Below are positions 1 through 10,808 of a DNA stretch of 64,000 nucleotides, piece after piece. Source of the DNA: Calliopum simillimum (taxonomy: Eukaryota; Arthropoda; Insecta; Diptera; Lauxaniidae); contig OX638368.1 in NCBI GenBank assembly GCA_951812925.1, positions 75,684,909-75,748,908 on the forward strand, written 5' to 3'. Made by a program: the position numbers and the translations under genes. Every line of letters starts with the position of its first letter. Positions within the stretch are counted from its first letter, which is position 1. The notes under the pieces are model-generated. The model was not told where the DNA came from. It did no database searches and saw only the letters and a list, made by a program, of their open reading frames with translations.

Positions 1-1050
1 TCAATACTATTTGTAGAACCTGTAAGTATGTATAAAAAAGATTCTTATACTTTTTATCGTGTAACTCACCATTTTCAAAGCCTTTTGAATGAAAAGTAAT
101 TGAAACCACACGGATTACGGAACAGGCCTGATTCTATAATTTTAAAAAAATGGTCAACAGAAAAAATACAAAAATTCTCACGTATTCTATATACACTTCT
201 TGCGTAAGATGCCTTGTTTTCGAGTAATAACAATTTTTGGCTTAAATACAGAAATTTTTTAAAATCTGTCTTCTTTTTCTGATATTTGGACCGATTTTTT
301 CCATAAAACATTTTTTTTTTTTCAAAAAATTTCTTATTAACCTACAGTTTTATTAACATAATCATAAAGCTCAATTCATCCCCTTCAAAATTATGTAATA
401 CTTAAACAAAAATTTTTGATATTGACCCTTTATAACCGAAAAAACTAAGTTTTTTGTTTTTGTTGTAATATTTATCCCAGCTAGCATTTTCGATCCCGGA
501 ATATTCGTCTGGGAATCAAAAATAAGATTTAATAGATCGCCGACGAGCTTGTCTTCTGATTGTGGAAGATTCATCATTCGGGAGAAACTGTCCGGTACAT
601 GCGATATACGTATACGAAACATGACCCCGAGTCCATAAGGAAATAAGTGATTTCTTTTTATATAGCTAGGGTGGTTGGAATCGGTAAAACACCGGAAAAT
701 GTAAGATTCCTGGGATCTGAACAACTTTTTCTAGCTCCATTTTTCGAAATTCGCTATTGAAGTATTACTGTCTAAAAATCTACCAAGAACTCAAAATCGA
801 AAAAAGTTAACATTCACCACTTTTGTATTATGTAGTTTTATTGGAACACTTAGAAATAACACATATAGTATGTATGTACTTTACATAACATAACATTACA
901 TAACTTTACGTAACATTAAATAATCATTAAGCATATATGTACATTAACGTATAGCTATTGCAAAAAACGGACAATTATTCGGAATAGCCTATAACGCTTT
1001 AAATTGGATGTATTTTACTCAAAAGTTAATTGAACTCCTTTCATTCTATT
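1..1050. other. AT-rich stretch without a supportable gene
   Basis: I see no gene here. The open frames are short and low in complexity. Bases about 371-450 match, in inverted orientation, about 51690-51765 (shared core ATAACCGAAAAAACT next to ATTTTTGATATT), so at least part of this stretch belongs to a dispersed repeat present twice in the window. Confidence 0.6.
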
Positions 1051-1054
1051 CGCC

Positions 1055-1670
1055 TCAATTGCATTCTGTATATTCGAAATTGTTTACTGTATAACCCAAG
1101 TCGTCTACTTCATCCGTAAATTCAGAGTAATACGAATGTAATGTCTCCGAAGAGTGTGGAGAAGGAGTAGAAGTCAATGGCGGGAAATGTTCATGTGTAA
1201 AGGAATCATTTCTTTCTTTCTGCAAAATTTCCTTAATCACATTTAAGATTTGTATTCTTGCATCCAATTTTCCTTCCAAAGACATTTTCCTAAGGCTGGG
1301 AACTATAGAAAGTGCGAAATTTGTATCGTCGTCCGGTTTCGGAGAGTGTAGCGCTTTGATTAAGGCTTTATCTAAAGCATTGCTGCTGGTATCATCGTGT
1401 TGTCTTAGCCTTTTAATTCGTGTTTTTGACGCCACGGGTATCTCAGACTCTTCAAATGTTTCTGTATTTTCATCGTTTATTTCTTCCACATCCGAAAAGT
1501 TGGTTTCGGTTGCACCTTTACTTAAACTTGGTAGCAAAAACAACAACTTCTCAAAATAAATGTATTTACGCCTTTTTGAAGTAGCTTGCCCGGACTTGGT
1601 GTTTTTTTGGCAATTCAATTCACGGCGAAAACACGTTCTTAAATTTGTCCATTTTTTTGGATGTCATTAT
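1055..1670 (-). pseudogene. MADF-BESS DNA-binding protein of a PIF/Harbinger element, exon 1 missing
   Basis: The frame reads from a 3' splice site (TATTTTTCAG, AG at 1672-1671) into the end of a MADF domain (IQKKWTNLRTCFRREL), then an acidic linker, then a BESS motif (FALSIVPSLRKMS) about 60-70 residues before the stop at 1055. PIF/Harbinger transposons often carry such a second DNA-binding protein beside the transposase, and here it lies head to head with the transposase remnant at 1752. The first exon, with the N-terminal MADF helices, is absent: only about 80 bp separate the two genes. The usable frame is longer than the Met-initiated one because the Met at 1618 is internal to the exon. 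A host MADF-BESS gene is possible but unlikely with this neighbour. Confidence 0.8.
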
Positions 1671-1751
1671 CTGAAAAATATTTAAAATAATAAGTTTAAT
1701 TTTACGTAAAATATTACAGAAAGATATTCTTCAATAGTGTTTTTTTTATAG

Positions 1752-2574
1752 ATATTTGGCGACAGGAACAAGTTTTACGGCGCTGTCTTTCGAATTCCTT
1801 CTTGGAAAATCAACAATAACAGAAATAGTGAAATCAACTTGTGAACATGTGTGGAATGTTTTGCAGCCTTTATATATGGCAAATAAAGAAGAAAAAGATT
1901 GGTTGGAAGTAGCCAATGAATTCTACAATAACAATAATTTTCCTAACATAGTAGGAGAATAGATGGGAAGCACATACGCATGGTGAAGCCACAACATTCA
2001 GGATCTAGTTTTTTCAATTGCAAAAAGTTTTTTTCTTGTGTCCTCATGACTTGGACCGATGCTGATTACAAGTTCGTTGCTATTGACGTTGGTGCTTATG
2101 GAAGTTCCAGTGAAATAAATTCCCAACGATGTTAATGGAATTGATATACCGTTCTGTGTTGTTGCAGATGAAGCATTTGGATTATTGAATAATATTTTAC
2201 GACCTTATTCTAGACATAAGTTGAACATTAGTAAGCGAATTTTCAACTATAGACTAACCAGAGCTCGCCGCATGGTTGAATGTACTTTTGGTATTCTATC
2301 TAATAAATGGCATATTTTTCATAGGCATATCGATGTTAAAATAAATTTCGCTATCAAAATAATCAAAGCATGTTGTATTCTACACAACTATGTTCGAGTG
2401 AAAGAAGGTATAAAAATTATTGATTTGTTTTATGAATGCTCCATGGACACTTTGGTAACATCAAAGGACGCGAGAGCAAGCAACACCCAAAGTGGCTCAA
2501 ACGTTCGCCAATACTTGACGTCATATTTTACATCCCCCCAAGGATGCATTCCTTTCCAGTACGATAAAATTTAA
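1752..2574 (+). pseudogene. PIF/Harbinger (HARBI1-like) transposase, decayed
   Basis: A 3' splice site (polyT then ATAG, ending at 1751) leads into YLATGTSFTALSFEFLLGKS, the usual second-exon opening of HARBI1-like transposases. The first frame runs to a stop at 1962 just where the first catalytic Asp block should follow (FPNIVG...). About 1963-2170 holds recognisable pieces in shifted frames (WTDADYKFVAIDVGAYGSSS). The last part, 2185-2574, is open and contains RARRMVECTFGILSNKW, the third acidic block, and CCILHNYV. At least two frameshifts or stops and the missing first exon make it inactive. The apparent start near 1756 is a TTG inside the exon, not a real start. Confidence 0.88.
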
Positions 2575-2814
2575 TTTCACATTCTTAAAATAAAAAACTA
2601 TAATTATTTTTTTAAGTAAATATACATGTATATTTGTATTTTTCGAATACAACATTTAATTTGTGGGAAAATATCAGTAAATTGCTTTAGTTTTTTAGTA
2701 TGTGCAAAAATCTTGCAGTTGTATTGAAAACTTAAATATTGGCTCTAACAAAAAACCATCAAATATGGATGTTTTTTAAATAAAAACACAGATGAATAAA
2801 AGTCAGTTTCAAAA

Positions 2815-3265
2815 AACATTTTGGCACAATTTTTATACTCTACACCCATGTCCTTCCGTTTGTAACGCAGAGAAGGAGGCGTGGCAGGTATAGAAAATAT
2901 ATATATTCTTGATCAGCGTTATCTCCTCAGTCGATATCGCCGTGTCTGTCTGTCTGTCTGTCTGTGGAAATTTTTTTTACGGGAAAACTAACCAAGACAA
3001 TTCGGTGAAATTTGGTGCAGTAGCTTTGCCGTAAAAGTTAGCTCAAGAGGGCGTGACACCTTCCATATATGCAAAAGCTTCAAAATGCTATAATAAAAGG
3101 ATTTTTGGAGATAATCAAACTAAATTTTAATTAGACACTAAGAACTATAAATGCGAGCTCTGACCAAAAACTGGGTAAACTCGGACAAGAGGGCATAGCA
3201 CCTCCCATATAAGCAAAAGTTTCAAAATACTGCAGTGTAGGGAATTTAACGTTTCGTCAGGCCAA
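2815..3265. repeat. dispersed repeat with a GTCT microsatellite
   Basis: The segment runs from TTTTTATACTCTACACCC through a (GTCT)n run near 2944-2965 into GGTGAAATTTGGTGCAGTA and two diverged copies of a piece containing GGGC(G/A)T(G/A)(A/G)CACCT, CCCATAT and GCAAAAG (near 3050 and 3195). This layout resembles a non-coding repeat type common in fly genomes. I cannot name the family and see no ends. Confidence 0.4.
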
Positions 3266-3479
3266 AGGTTACACCCCTACTAGTCTTTATTATTTTCTTT
3301 TCAAAGTTTCCTGTATTTGGTTTTGTATTTTTAAACAAATTCTCCATGATGGCAGTAAATTACATGTCAAATGAAAGGAAATAGATTAGGATTCTATAAT
3401 TCGTTACTGAAACTATGGGTTAAAAAGACATTTCTTGGAAAAATAATGTTTTCTCTTATTAAAATACTAATCAAAATTT

Positions 3480-3680
3480 TATAAAATTCGTTATATCTCG
3501 AAACCCATGATTTGGGTTGAGAACTTCTGTACGCCAACTTTGTAACCAGTTATCTTTCAAATGACACCAATATTATTAAAATCCATCAAGAGGTTCAGAA
3601 CTTATACCGGTTTTCATAATAGCTATATCCTGATCTTTCGATGACTATATCTCCAAGTCTTGGAGTCCAAGACCAGATCA
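3480..3680 (+). repeat. copy of the window's ATATCTC dispersed repeat family
   Basis: Contains GACACCAATATTATTAAAAT, then CCATCAAGAGGTTC, CTTATACCGGTTTTCATAA and GATGACTATATCTCCAA. The same order occurs near 39030-39140 and 48470-48560 on this strand, and inverted near 46390-46560, 46975-47060, 49650-49770 and 49990-50110. It is non-coding. In the 46-50 kb region the same family forms large palindromes. Confidence 0.7.
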
Positions 3681-4410
3681 AAAGAAAAGTTTGGTTTGAA
3701 CCAAATTGGGTCCTAATGTAATGTTTAGCAAGAATTATATAAGAACCACTGAAGTAAACTTAAAAAAAAAATGTACCTGCTTTAACTTTTTCCACAGAAT
3801 TCATTTCTGCCCAGCCAACAACAACTTCACATATTTGGTCCCATAATTTATTTTCAAGTTATGGTCGGCATACTCCCTTAATTGTTTGTTGTATATTGCT
3901 GGCCGTTTTCAACTTCGTCAATTAAGATCTCCATCAGCTCCGATAGCGCCATTCCAGCAGGTTCTTTTTTCTGGAACTTTTATACTTAAGTATAAAAAAA
4001 TGCAAAACTCGCGAACAAAAGTCAAAATGCACACCACAGGAAATAAATATAATTAAATTCTTTATTCAGACTATTAACCGATTGTACAGATTATTAATTA
4101 AATTCACTTGTTGCTAAAAGCGGTTCTAATATATTTTGACGTTCTTTAATCTTTGACGTTCGTTGAGTTATGAGCAAAACCGATAGTTTAGTCTGCCGTG
4201 TGGGCGCTTGTTTATGTAGCAATGGAGAATTGACCGTTAGACGATTTTTTAGTCGGGTTGCGATCGTTTTTCAATCTGCCTGAGAATGAGATTTTTTAAT
4301 CGCCCGATAGCAAATCGCACGTGTGTCCGCTCTCATATGCCGCCAGTGAGAATAAAACTATCGCCCGACAGCTTGATCGTGTGTGTGAACCAGCTCTTAA
4401 AAGGCAAAAA
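3681..4410. other. no gene seen; compositionally mixed spacer
   Basis: No supportable coding frame. The part at about 4150-4400 is less AT-rich and has short inverted motifs (CGATAGTTTAGTC near 4168, GATAGCAAATCGCACGTG near 4303, ATCGCCCGACAGC near 4361) that suggest an old MITE, but I could not define its ends. Confidence 0.4.
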
Positions 4411-4416
4411 AATAAC

Positions 4417-4678
4417 ATATATGGACAGTTTTATGCAATAACGAGTCAACCCACTCGAAATTAGTTTTGAGATGTTTACGTTTTTGTGTAGATGTCGTAG
4501 AACAAATGATATGAAAATGTCAAACAAATTTTGTTGTTTTTAACCTCTTACTAACAATATTTAGGTTCGATTTTTAAAAAAAAAACTGCTTCTTCATATT
4601 TAGAATCGAACTGTATACATAAGTCGAAAAACATTTTTTTGAGGGTTGACTCGTTATTGCATAACAGTGTCCATATAT
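4417..4678. mobile_element. MITE with inverted repeats of about 38 bp
   Basis: ATATATGGACA...TATGCAATAACGAGTCAACC on the left pairs with its reverse complement on the right (about 4642-4678) with few mismatches. The interior is AT-rich and non-coding. The outer ATATAT makes a target duplication ambiguous (TA or longer). Confidence 0.75.
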
Positions 4679-4716
4679 TTGTGTTATAACACTTCTATTT
4701 TGAAAAATTGTTCTTA

Positions 4717-4972
4717 CTGCCATACCTAAATTGGAGCGTCATGTACATACAATTTGTATGGCGCATACCGAAAGTGCCAACGCTCAGCTATTCGAATTTC
4801 CAATTTTGACAAAGCGTTATGGAGTGAAGTTAGCTGCAGAAAAAAGAAACAACAATATGATTTTGATAAACAAATGACTTCAACGCAACGCTCTTTATTT
4901 CGGTATGGCGCTTGACGTTTTTGTGCAAAGTTAAATAACACAACGCCTGACGCTCCTATTTAGGTACGGCAG
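4717..4972. mobile_element. Harbinger-type MITE, TTA target duplication
   Basis: The left end CTGCCATACCTAAATTGGAG pairs with the right end (reverse complement CTGCCGTACCTAAATAGGAG, both continuing CGTCA). Both sides are flanked by TTA (4714-4716 and 4973-4975). A 3-bp TTA duplication is characteristic of PIF/Harbinger insertion, and two Harbinger transposase relics lie within 3 kb. The open frame across it is an artefact of the element. Confidence 0.8.
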
Positions 4973-4975
4973 TTA

Positions 4976-5750
4976 CTCGTAAAATAATTACGGTGAGACT
5001 ACCAAAGAAATACTAACAAATACATAGCTTTCTTATGTATTTTATAACAATTAATGTAATAAAAGCTTTTCTTATTCTATTGCGAAATATTTTCATAAGC
5101 ATTTTGCATTTGCATAAGCCACCGAAATTCACCAACAATGGCTAAAATTGGAAAAAACTCTGGCGACCTAAAAAATATTTGACATTTTCGTAATAGGGGG
5201 ATGACCAAAGGAGAACTCTTAGGGGGAGAAGTAAGAGGTCGTAATAGGGGGATGGCGAGACGGGAATGTTTGGCAGGGTAGCGGGAGAATGTAAAATTCA
5301 GGGAATGACAAAACGTGAAAAGTCCATGGTGAATACTAATCGATGTAAACAATCGAATCAAAGTGTTGCTTTATTTTGTTTTTGATAATTTTTATGAATA
5401 AATTGCTGTGATATTAAAAGCCATCAATTAAATATCTTTCTAAGTAACCATTTGAAAATTTTTCTATGTTTAAGGAAGTTTTAATTTTGTATTTCAATTA
5501 ATATAGCCTATTTTTGATCTATTGTTTACATTTAGCAGGAATTAATTAAAATGTTGAAATTAAATCAGCTGTTTTTGACTTTGCTACCAAAGATGGAGAT
5601 GCCAAATGTTGCAATCGTTAATTTTGAAAAAATATTTTTAAAATCTTTAGAATTTTTGGGATGTTTGACAAAATCCACAACATCTGGCCACGTTTTTATG
5701 GTGGCTGTGATGAAGTTCACCAAAAATTAAAGATACGTCAGGGACAATAA
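4976..5750. other. spacer with a 15-bp direct duplication
   Basis: No gene supported. CGTAATAGGGGGATG occurs at 5189-5203 and again at 5240-5254 inside a G-rich patch. About 5550-5750 is probably the left, non-coding end of the Harbinger element whose Myb/SANT-like frame starts near 5755; I could not find its terminal repeat. Confidence 0.4.
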
Positions 5751-5754
5751 ATGC

Positions 5755-6057
5755 GTGAATTCAATACAAATAAACGATTTTTTCATGGTATTTGTGTGGC
5801 CGAAAGTGTTGCCAGGTTCAATTAAAACGCTTTCACCTCTAGTTCTCTATGGTGCAGTCATGAAAAAGAAATACATCTACATAGTCCGAATGGCGCGTGA
5901 AGAAGAACTACATCGCATTAAAGTTGCCCAAAATGAAGAACTACATTTCATACGCAAAAAAATGTTGTAAGCACGATTAGATTGCATGTTACCAAGTGAA
6001 GAAAGAAAACGACTTGGAATATTCATCGATATCAAACAACATTTAAATGTTATTTAA
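5755..6057 (+). pseudogene. C-terminal piece of a Myb/SANT-like Harbinger accessory protein
   Basis: The readable part is AREEELHRIKVAQNEELHF, a stop (TAA at 5968-5970), then in the same frame LPSEERKRLGIFIDIK and a final stop at 6055-6057. A charged helical tail of the form EEELHRIK...EELHFIRKK is typical of the Myb/SANT-like protein that accompanies Harbinger transposase, and it converges tail to tail on the transposase remnant ending at 6156. The Myb domain itself is missing or unrecognisable. Short length and one internal stop limit confidence. Confidence 0.6.
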
Positions 6058-6155
6058 TTTATTTTAGCTATACGTGTACATTCTGCAACTGAAAAAATTT
6101 TGTAAAAATAAAAAGTAAATATTGATAATATAAAAACAAAAAGCCATTTTTATGT

Positions 6156-7208
6156 CTACAAAATTCCAGCTAATACTCCTGGGAAATAATGACGTCCAAA
6201 GTTCATTCGCACATTTCTCCCTGGTTGCTCTAGTGCTTCTTCAAAGTTCACTTCGGCTGTCCGCTGTAGCATTTCCTCAAAGCCAGTCATTTCCACTCTT
6301 GGAAAAAAATCCTGCTCGTCTATAGCAATATTATGCAGAACACAACACGCCGCTATTACGTGCCTTACCGTTTCCAATTTAAGTCGTAAAAGGTGTTGCC
6401 AAATATGTCGTATTTCGATAGCCGCAATCGCTTACAAAAATAAAATCAGCGAAATCTCCATTTTCGAAGCGATACTTTATCCGCGAACCATTAAAATAGT
6501 TTGGTCGTGTGTGGATCCTGCCCAAGGACATACCAAACTAATAATTTTCAAATTTGCTGAAGACACTGTCTGCACATTGATGGAAAACCAGCCTTTTCGA
6601 TTTCGAAACACTTCAGGCTCATGACCGCCGGGCGATTGAATCCGAATATGCGTGTAATCAATAGAGCCGATGGACCGGGGAAATTTTGCAATATCAAAGA
6701 ATTCTTTGGCAGCAACAAGTAAATCATCCTGTGTGGAGGGCATTTGTATCATTTCAACAGATTTAATTGCTAGTGCCAAAGAAACTAGTTTTATTATCCG
6801 GCTAACGGACGCAACACAAACTCCCGCGAAATCAGCAATCGCCACCTCGATGGAACCGAGAGCGTAAAATCGTAAAACGATCAGCAACTGTGTAAGTGGT
6901 GTTATGTGGCGCGATCTGCTGAAACAATAAAAAACAATTAATAAATAGGCACTGGAACAGGTGCAGTGTTCCGCTTACCGCTGTTCACCACGAAATTTCA
7001 AAGAATCTTCAATGAATATTAATACGGTGGCGACTGTTCTTTTCTCCAAGCGAAAGCGGTATACGAAGTCGAAGTCATCCCATTTATCCATATTAATTCA
7101 GGGCAGCATTTTATATTGGCGGCGTTCACGGGTCAAATTCTCATCCTCTATTTCATCAAAGTGATCGAAACGATTTTGCAAATCCTGTAAATAATCTAAA
7201 TGTTCCAT
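6156..7208 (-). pseudogene. PIF/Harbinger transposase with intron and internal deletion
   Basis: Reading leftwards from the ATG at 7208 (MEHLDYLQDL), exon 1 gives DDFDFVYRFRLEKRTVATVL with one in-frame stop before it. A 60-nt intron (GTAAGC at 6978 to TTTCAG at 6919) leads to exon 2, RRSRHITPLTQLLIVLRFYA, then IGSIDYTHIRIQSPGG (first catalytic Asp) and STHDQTI (second). A frameshift near 6485 moves to a frame reading FENGDFADFIF. The text then jumps from LATPFTT straight to LKLETVRHVIAACCVLHNI: the segment that normally holds the third acidic residue (RVE..FG..K) is gone. The end is open to 6156. It is therefore non-autonomous. The Myb-like partner at 5755 points towards it. Confidence 0.88.
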
Positions 7209-7646
7209 AATTGCACAGAAAAAAATGCGCTAACATTCACTTTGAGAATGACGCGAAGAAACGAAATTCTCATTAAAATTTCCGAAATCTGCATGCCAAG
7301 GCTGCTAGCAACCCAATTTTGGCTTGCTCACTCAGAATACATTCTCACCGAGAATGAATCTTGCAAGAATTCAAAAATTGTCATTCTCACCGTTAGCATG
7401 GATTGAAGGAAAACAAAATTTTTCTAGCATCTATTCTAAAAAGGGATTTCAGTCCCGGGACCCGGGGATTTGAGCCTTTTTGCAGTCCCGAAAATCCCGG
7501 GATTAGTGCTACCAATCCCGGGATTTCTTTTGTAAGTTTTTTAGGTTAGAAAAATTGTTATAATGTTCCAAAAATCACCAACAAAAGTCTTACAACATTA
7601 TGGTTAAATTGAACATAATAAAGAGCTGAAGATAATCTTAGATTGC

Positions 7647-7900
7647 AAAACGAGATGGAGTAGTCTTTTAGACATGCTGCAGCGCTTTATTACGCTTGAG
7701 AGTAGCATAAAAACAGCTAGTATTGACTTAAAGGTTTCTTCGATCCACTGTAGCGAATTTAAAATTATTAAACAATTAGCTCGTACTCTTCAACCAATCA
7801 AAATCACTATTGATATTATAAAGAAAGATAAATCTGCTTTGAGTAATATCATTTTTACTAAAAGGCACTTCAGACTAGTTCTCTTATGTTTTTCTGTATG
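7647..7900 (+). pseudogene. hAT transposase fragment (mid domain)
   Basis: The translation contains TRWSSLLDMLQRFITLE and LARTLQPIKITIDIIKKDKS, matching the TRW..ML..R and L.P...AT/D..S blocks that lie between the catalytic Asp and Glu of hAT transposases. No start and no zinc finger are visible, and the frame ends at 7901. It shares strand and element with the C-terminal dimerisation fragment at 8479. Confidence 0.75.
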
Positions 7901-8478
7901 ATTTTTTCTCTGACTGTCAATTTTTTATTGTTTTTAATTTATATTGTTGAAATTGTTTTAATTTTTTATTTTTCAAACAACATTTGAAAATTTAAAAACT
8001 CCTATGACTTCTATTTTCAAATAGACTCAAATCTAATGCCAAAATAACTCATATGAGTTTTCTTCTGATAAATCATTTGTGTAATAAATGTACATTCCCA
8101 CTATCAGAGTTGCCATATTTGACAACTCATACGAGTTTCTGATAGTCTGAAGCGGTTTTAAGCTCGTGGAAAGGATTTTATCTGACATTTTTTCATTTTT
8201 GATAAGTCCCAATAATGACTTCTGTAAAGCTCCATCTTTAAATCGCGTTAAAGTAGAGATAAAACGTATTCTCTCTAGATTTGAAACTGAAACTTTTTGA
8301 GAAATTGTGAACAATAGCCATAGAGTTAAAGTAAACTCATCAATAAACTTGAAAGAAAAATTAAATCTAGTTTTGAATACCACTTTAAAAAATTTGTTTT
8401 CTAGAAAGTCTTATAATTTATCCAATGTTTTAGTGAAAGTATTTCCTCCAGAAAACTTTCGATTATCTTTCTTCAATT

Positions 8479-8619
8479 CAACCAACAAGTGTTGAATCAG
8501 AAAGATGCTTTTCGTGTGCAGGCTATAAACGTAATAAATTTAGATCTAAATTGGATGATAAAATAATAAATGCTTTAATTTTCCTAAAATCATATTTTAA
8601 TAATAATAAAACTGATTAA
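8479..8619 (+). pseudogene. hAT C-terminal dimerisation domain
   Basis: The frame reads QPTSVESERCFSCAGYKRNK and then a tail of the form R-x-x-L-x(7)-A-L-x-F-L-K, ending in TAA at 8617-8619. This is the hAT dimerisation signature (P.S..SER.FS..G......R..L......L.FLK). The stretch 7901-8478 between it and the previous fragment is frame-broken. The catalytic Glu region is not clearly identifiable. Confidence 0.85.
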
Positions 8620-8984
8620 AACAAAAGTTAATTCTTCCAAGTCCAACACGTGTTAAAACTTTGATCTCACTATTTTATATAATTAAATATGTATGATATT
8701 TTATATATCAAAAACTTAGAGCGCTATAGTCCTATCTCCACTTTTTGCGATTTTTGCAGTTATGGTATCCTTGTGGGCTTCTTTACCGAGTGGAAATCTG
8801 TGGGATGTCAAAATACCACTAAAACACCGAAATATTCGAGAATTCAGAAAAATCCTATCTCCAAACTGTAATTTTTTGAAGAGCGCTACTGTGCTATCTC
8901 CTCTGAATATTTAAATAAGTCACATTTTTAAGAAAATTTTTAATTTTTTTCGTCTTTTCTACACGCTTCATGACATTTTACATG

Positions 8985-9241
8985 TCGTCACTCTTAGGCC
9001 AGATTCACGAATGTGAAAATTTTTTAATTTGAGAAATTGCTTTTTGAAATTTTTTTAAATATGAAAATTATATGTAAAACTTGCTTTTTCGTGTAATAAA
9101 CTTTGCATTTGCTGTCAAACCACTTCAGATATAGCTTTCATACTTCTGGCATAACTTTATTGAACCATTTTGTACAAGAAAACCACATTAGTGCAAAACT
9201 GAAAAATTTGCACTTTCGTGAATCTGGCCTAAGAGTGACGA
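8985..9241. mobile_element. MITE with arms reading TCGTCACTCTTAGGCCAGAT
   Basis: The left arm TCGTCACTCTTAGGCCAGAT, continuing TCACGAA, pairs perfectly with the right arm ending in GAGTGACGA at 9241. The interior is AT-rich and non-coding. The outer limits are ambiguous because TTAGGCC/GGCCTAA is itself palindromic. It lies 100 bp upstream of the BEL/Pao element. Confidence 0.75.
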
Positions 9242-9343
9242 TGTTTTTAGTGGAAACATTTTTTTTTCACCCAAAGGTCAGAACCAGAAATTTTTGAAAA
9301 TTTCTTGTTTTTTCCATGATTCGAAAAAAAATAATTTTTCATG

Positions 9344-9565
9344 TGTTCAAAATTCTATGCATCAACCCTGAAATTATGATGAGGTTGCAGCCCTGTTCCT
9401 GTTTTGACAGTTGAGTCGTCTTTCTAAACCCGCGAACATCGGTCTTGTACTTAAAATAACTTTTGATATTAAATTGGATTCGTAAATAATAATTTGTAAT
9501 TAGAGTTTAAATATTGAATTAAAGATTGAATTAAAATTGACGCGATTTTGTTTTTATTTCAAACA
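9344..9565 (+). repeat. 5' LTR of the BEL/Pao element
   Basis: Begins TGTTCAAAATTC and ends AAACA, so has TG...CA termini. The matching 3' copy begins at 15945. Differences from the 3' copy are C versus G in CTTAAAATAA(C/G)TTTTG and T versus C in GATTGAA(T/C)TAAAA. Confidence 0.9.
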
Positions 9566-9586
9566 TTGGCATCCCTTGCGGGGATC
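9566..9586 (+). promoter_or_regulatory. putative tRNA primer-binding site
   Basis: One base after the LTR comes TGGCATCCCTTGCGGGGA, the position and TGG start expected for a primer-binding site complementary to a tRNA 3' end. I cannot name the tRNA. The same 19 bp also follows the 3' LTR (16167-16185), which is unusual. Confidence 0.6.
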
Positions 9587-10808
9587 TTCGGTCACTCGCG
9601 CGTTGTATCAAACAATAAATCAAAATTCGTGTTGTATATTTAAGTACATGAAGGTGTTCGATTTTTTAATTAAAGAGTCGCTAAATAAATCTAATTCTCG
9701 CAAAAAGTTAACTTTGCGATCGGCTCAAAGGTGCATAATTGAAAATCAAAGACTCAATTCATTTTGAGGTTCAACTTAACCTCATTTCTAAACCTCGTGC
9801 CCGGTACATTTGGCAGAGTTTGCGGTCCGCCAGCGTAAACGCAAGCAGCGAACATTGATGTTTTTTATCAACTTGATTGTGCTGGTCACCGCCAGCGTCA
9901 ACGCAAGCAGCGGAGATTGCTGTTTTTTATCATCTCGATTGTGCCGTGTATTAGCAAAATTTGCTACCAGTTTCCATTGGAAATATATTTTCTACAAATA
10001 CACTGTGCCCTCCGCATATAGTGATAACTGGCTGTCAGTTCACCGGTTGAACTCAAGTGCGCAACGCAAGCAGCAAAAGTCGTCGCTCTCGGTTCGCTTT
10101 TCGAACATTACTCAAAGTTTCACCAAGTCTTGTGGTTGTCCATCCACAATCCTGGAATAGGTTCACCTGTTGAACTCTAGGGAAAATCTAACCTAAAAGG
10201 AAAAATATTTGTGCTCGTTATACAACGCGAAGCATTTCGCTCAAGGTCTGCTGCAACACAGGAGCCAGCGCAAGCAGCGAAATTGCCATCGTTTATTCAC
10301 CGGTTGAATCGTTGTAATTGTAACTAAATATTAAAGCTCGACACATTTCCTTAAAAATTAAAACCACATAGTCCGTGCATTCAAAGTAACAATATTCAAC
10401 GTCTATTGTTGAGTTCAAGGTTACACATAACCTCCTATAAATTTGTGCTTCTGCCACGACACTCGCGTCTACGCCAACTGCTAAATTTGCAAACGGTAGC
10501 TGCAGCTGATCGTTGTGTCTCCCATCTACATCACAATCGTGTCACATGTTATTTTTGACATAACCTCATTGCATAAAATATTCTGTTGGTGTTGCTGTTG
10601 ACGTCGCTGTCGGTTTGTCATCTTAACTTCGGTTACGTGAGCATCAAAATTCAACGTAACCTCAACTGATTAAGACTCGTGTGACATTTTCAATCTCGCG
10701 AAAAAGTTTAAACCCTACAATTTACCGATAATTGTATTTATTCATAATAAAATCGCTCTAAGTTCAAAAATGGAACAAAAAATTTAACAATTAGCGCGAC
10801 ATAAATTA
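9587..10808 (+). other. long 5' leader with repeated modules
   Basis: This non-coding leader contains a direct duplication: GCCAGCGT(A/C)AACGCAAGCAG near 9830 and 9892, each followed by TTTTTTATCA and (C/T)TCGATTGTGC-like text. Further GCAAGCAGC echoes lie near 10064 and 10270, and CACCGGTTGAA occurs twice (near 10040 and 10298). No frame here has the look of a protein. Upstream ATGs are present, so translation of gag would need leader skipping or internal initiation. Confidence 0.65.

Noticed and set aside
371..724. 117-residue minus-strand frame
   Set aside because: No recognisable motif, and part of it lies in a non-coding repeat also found at 51.7 kb.
5077..5361. 94-residue minus-strand frame
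   Set aside because: Composition is driven by a G-rich patch with a 15-bp duplication; no family resemblance.
9327..9343. AAATAATTTT on both sides of the BEL/Pao element as a target duplication
   Set aside because: On the left it is separated from the LTR by several bases, its length is not the usual 5 bp, and AT-rich matches are expected by chance.
9810..10160. Frame of 116 residues before gag
   Set aside because: Lies in the repeated leader of the BEL/Pao element; no gag features.
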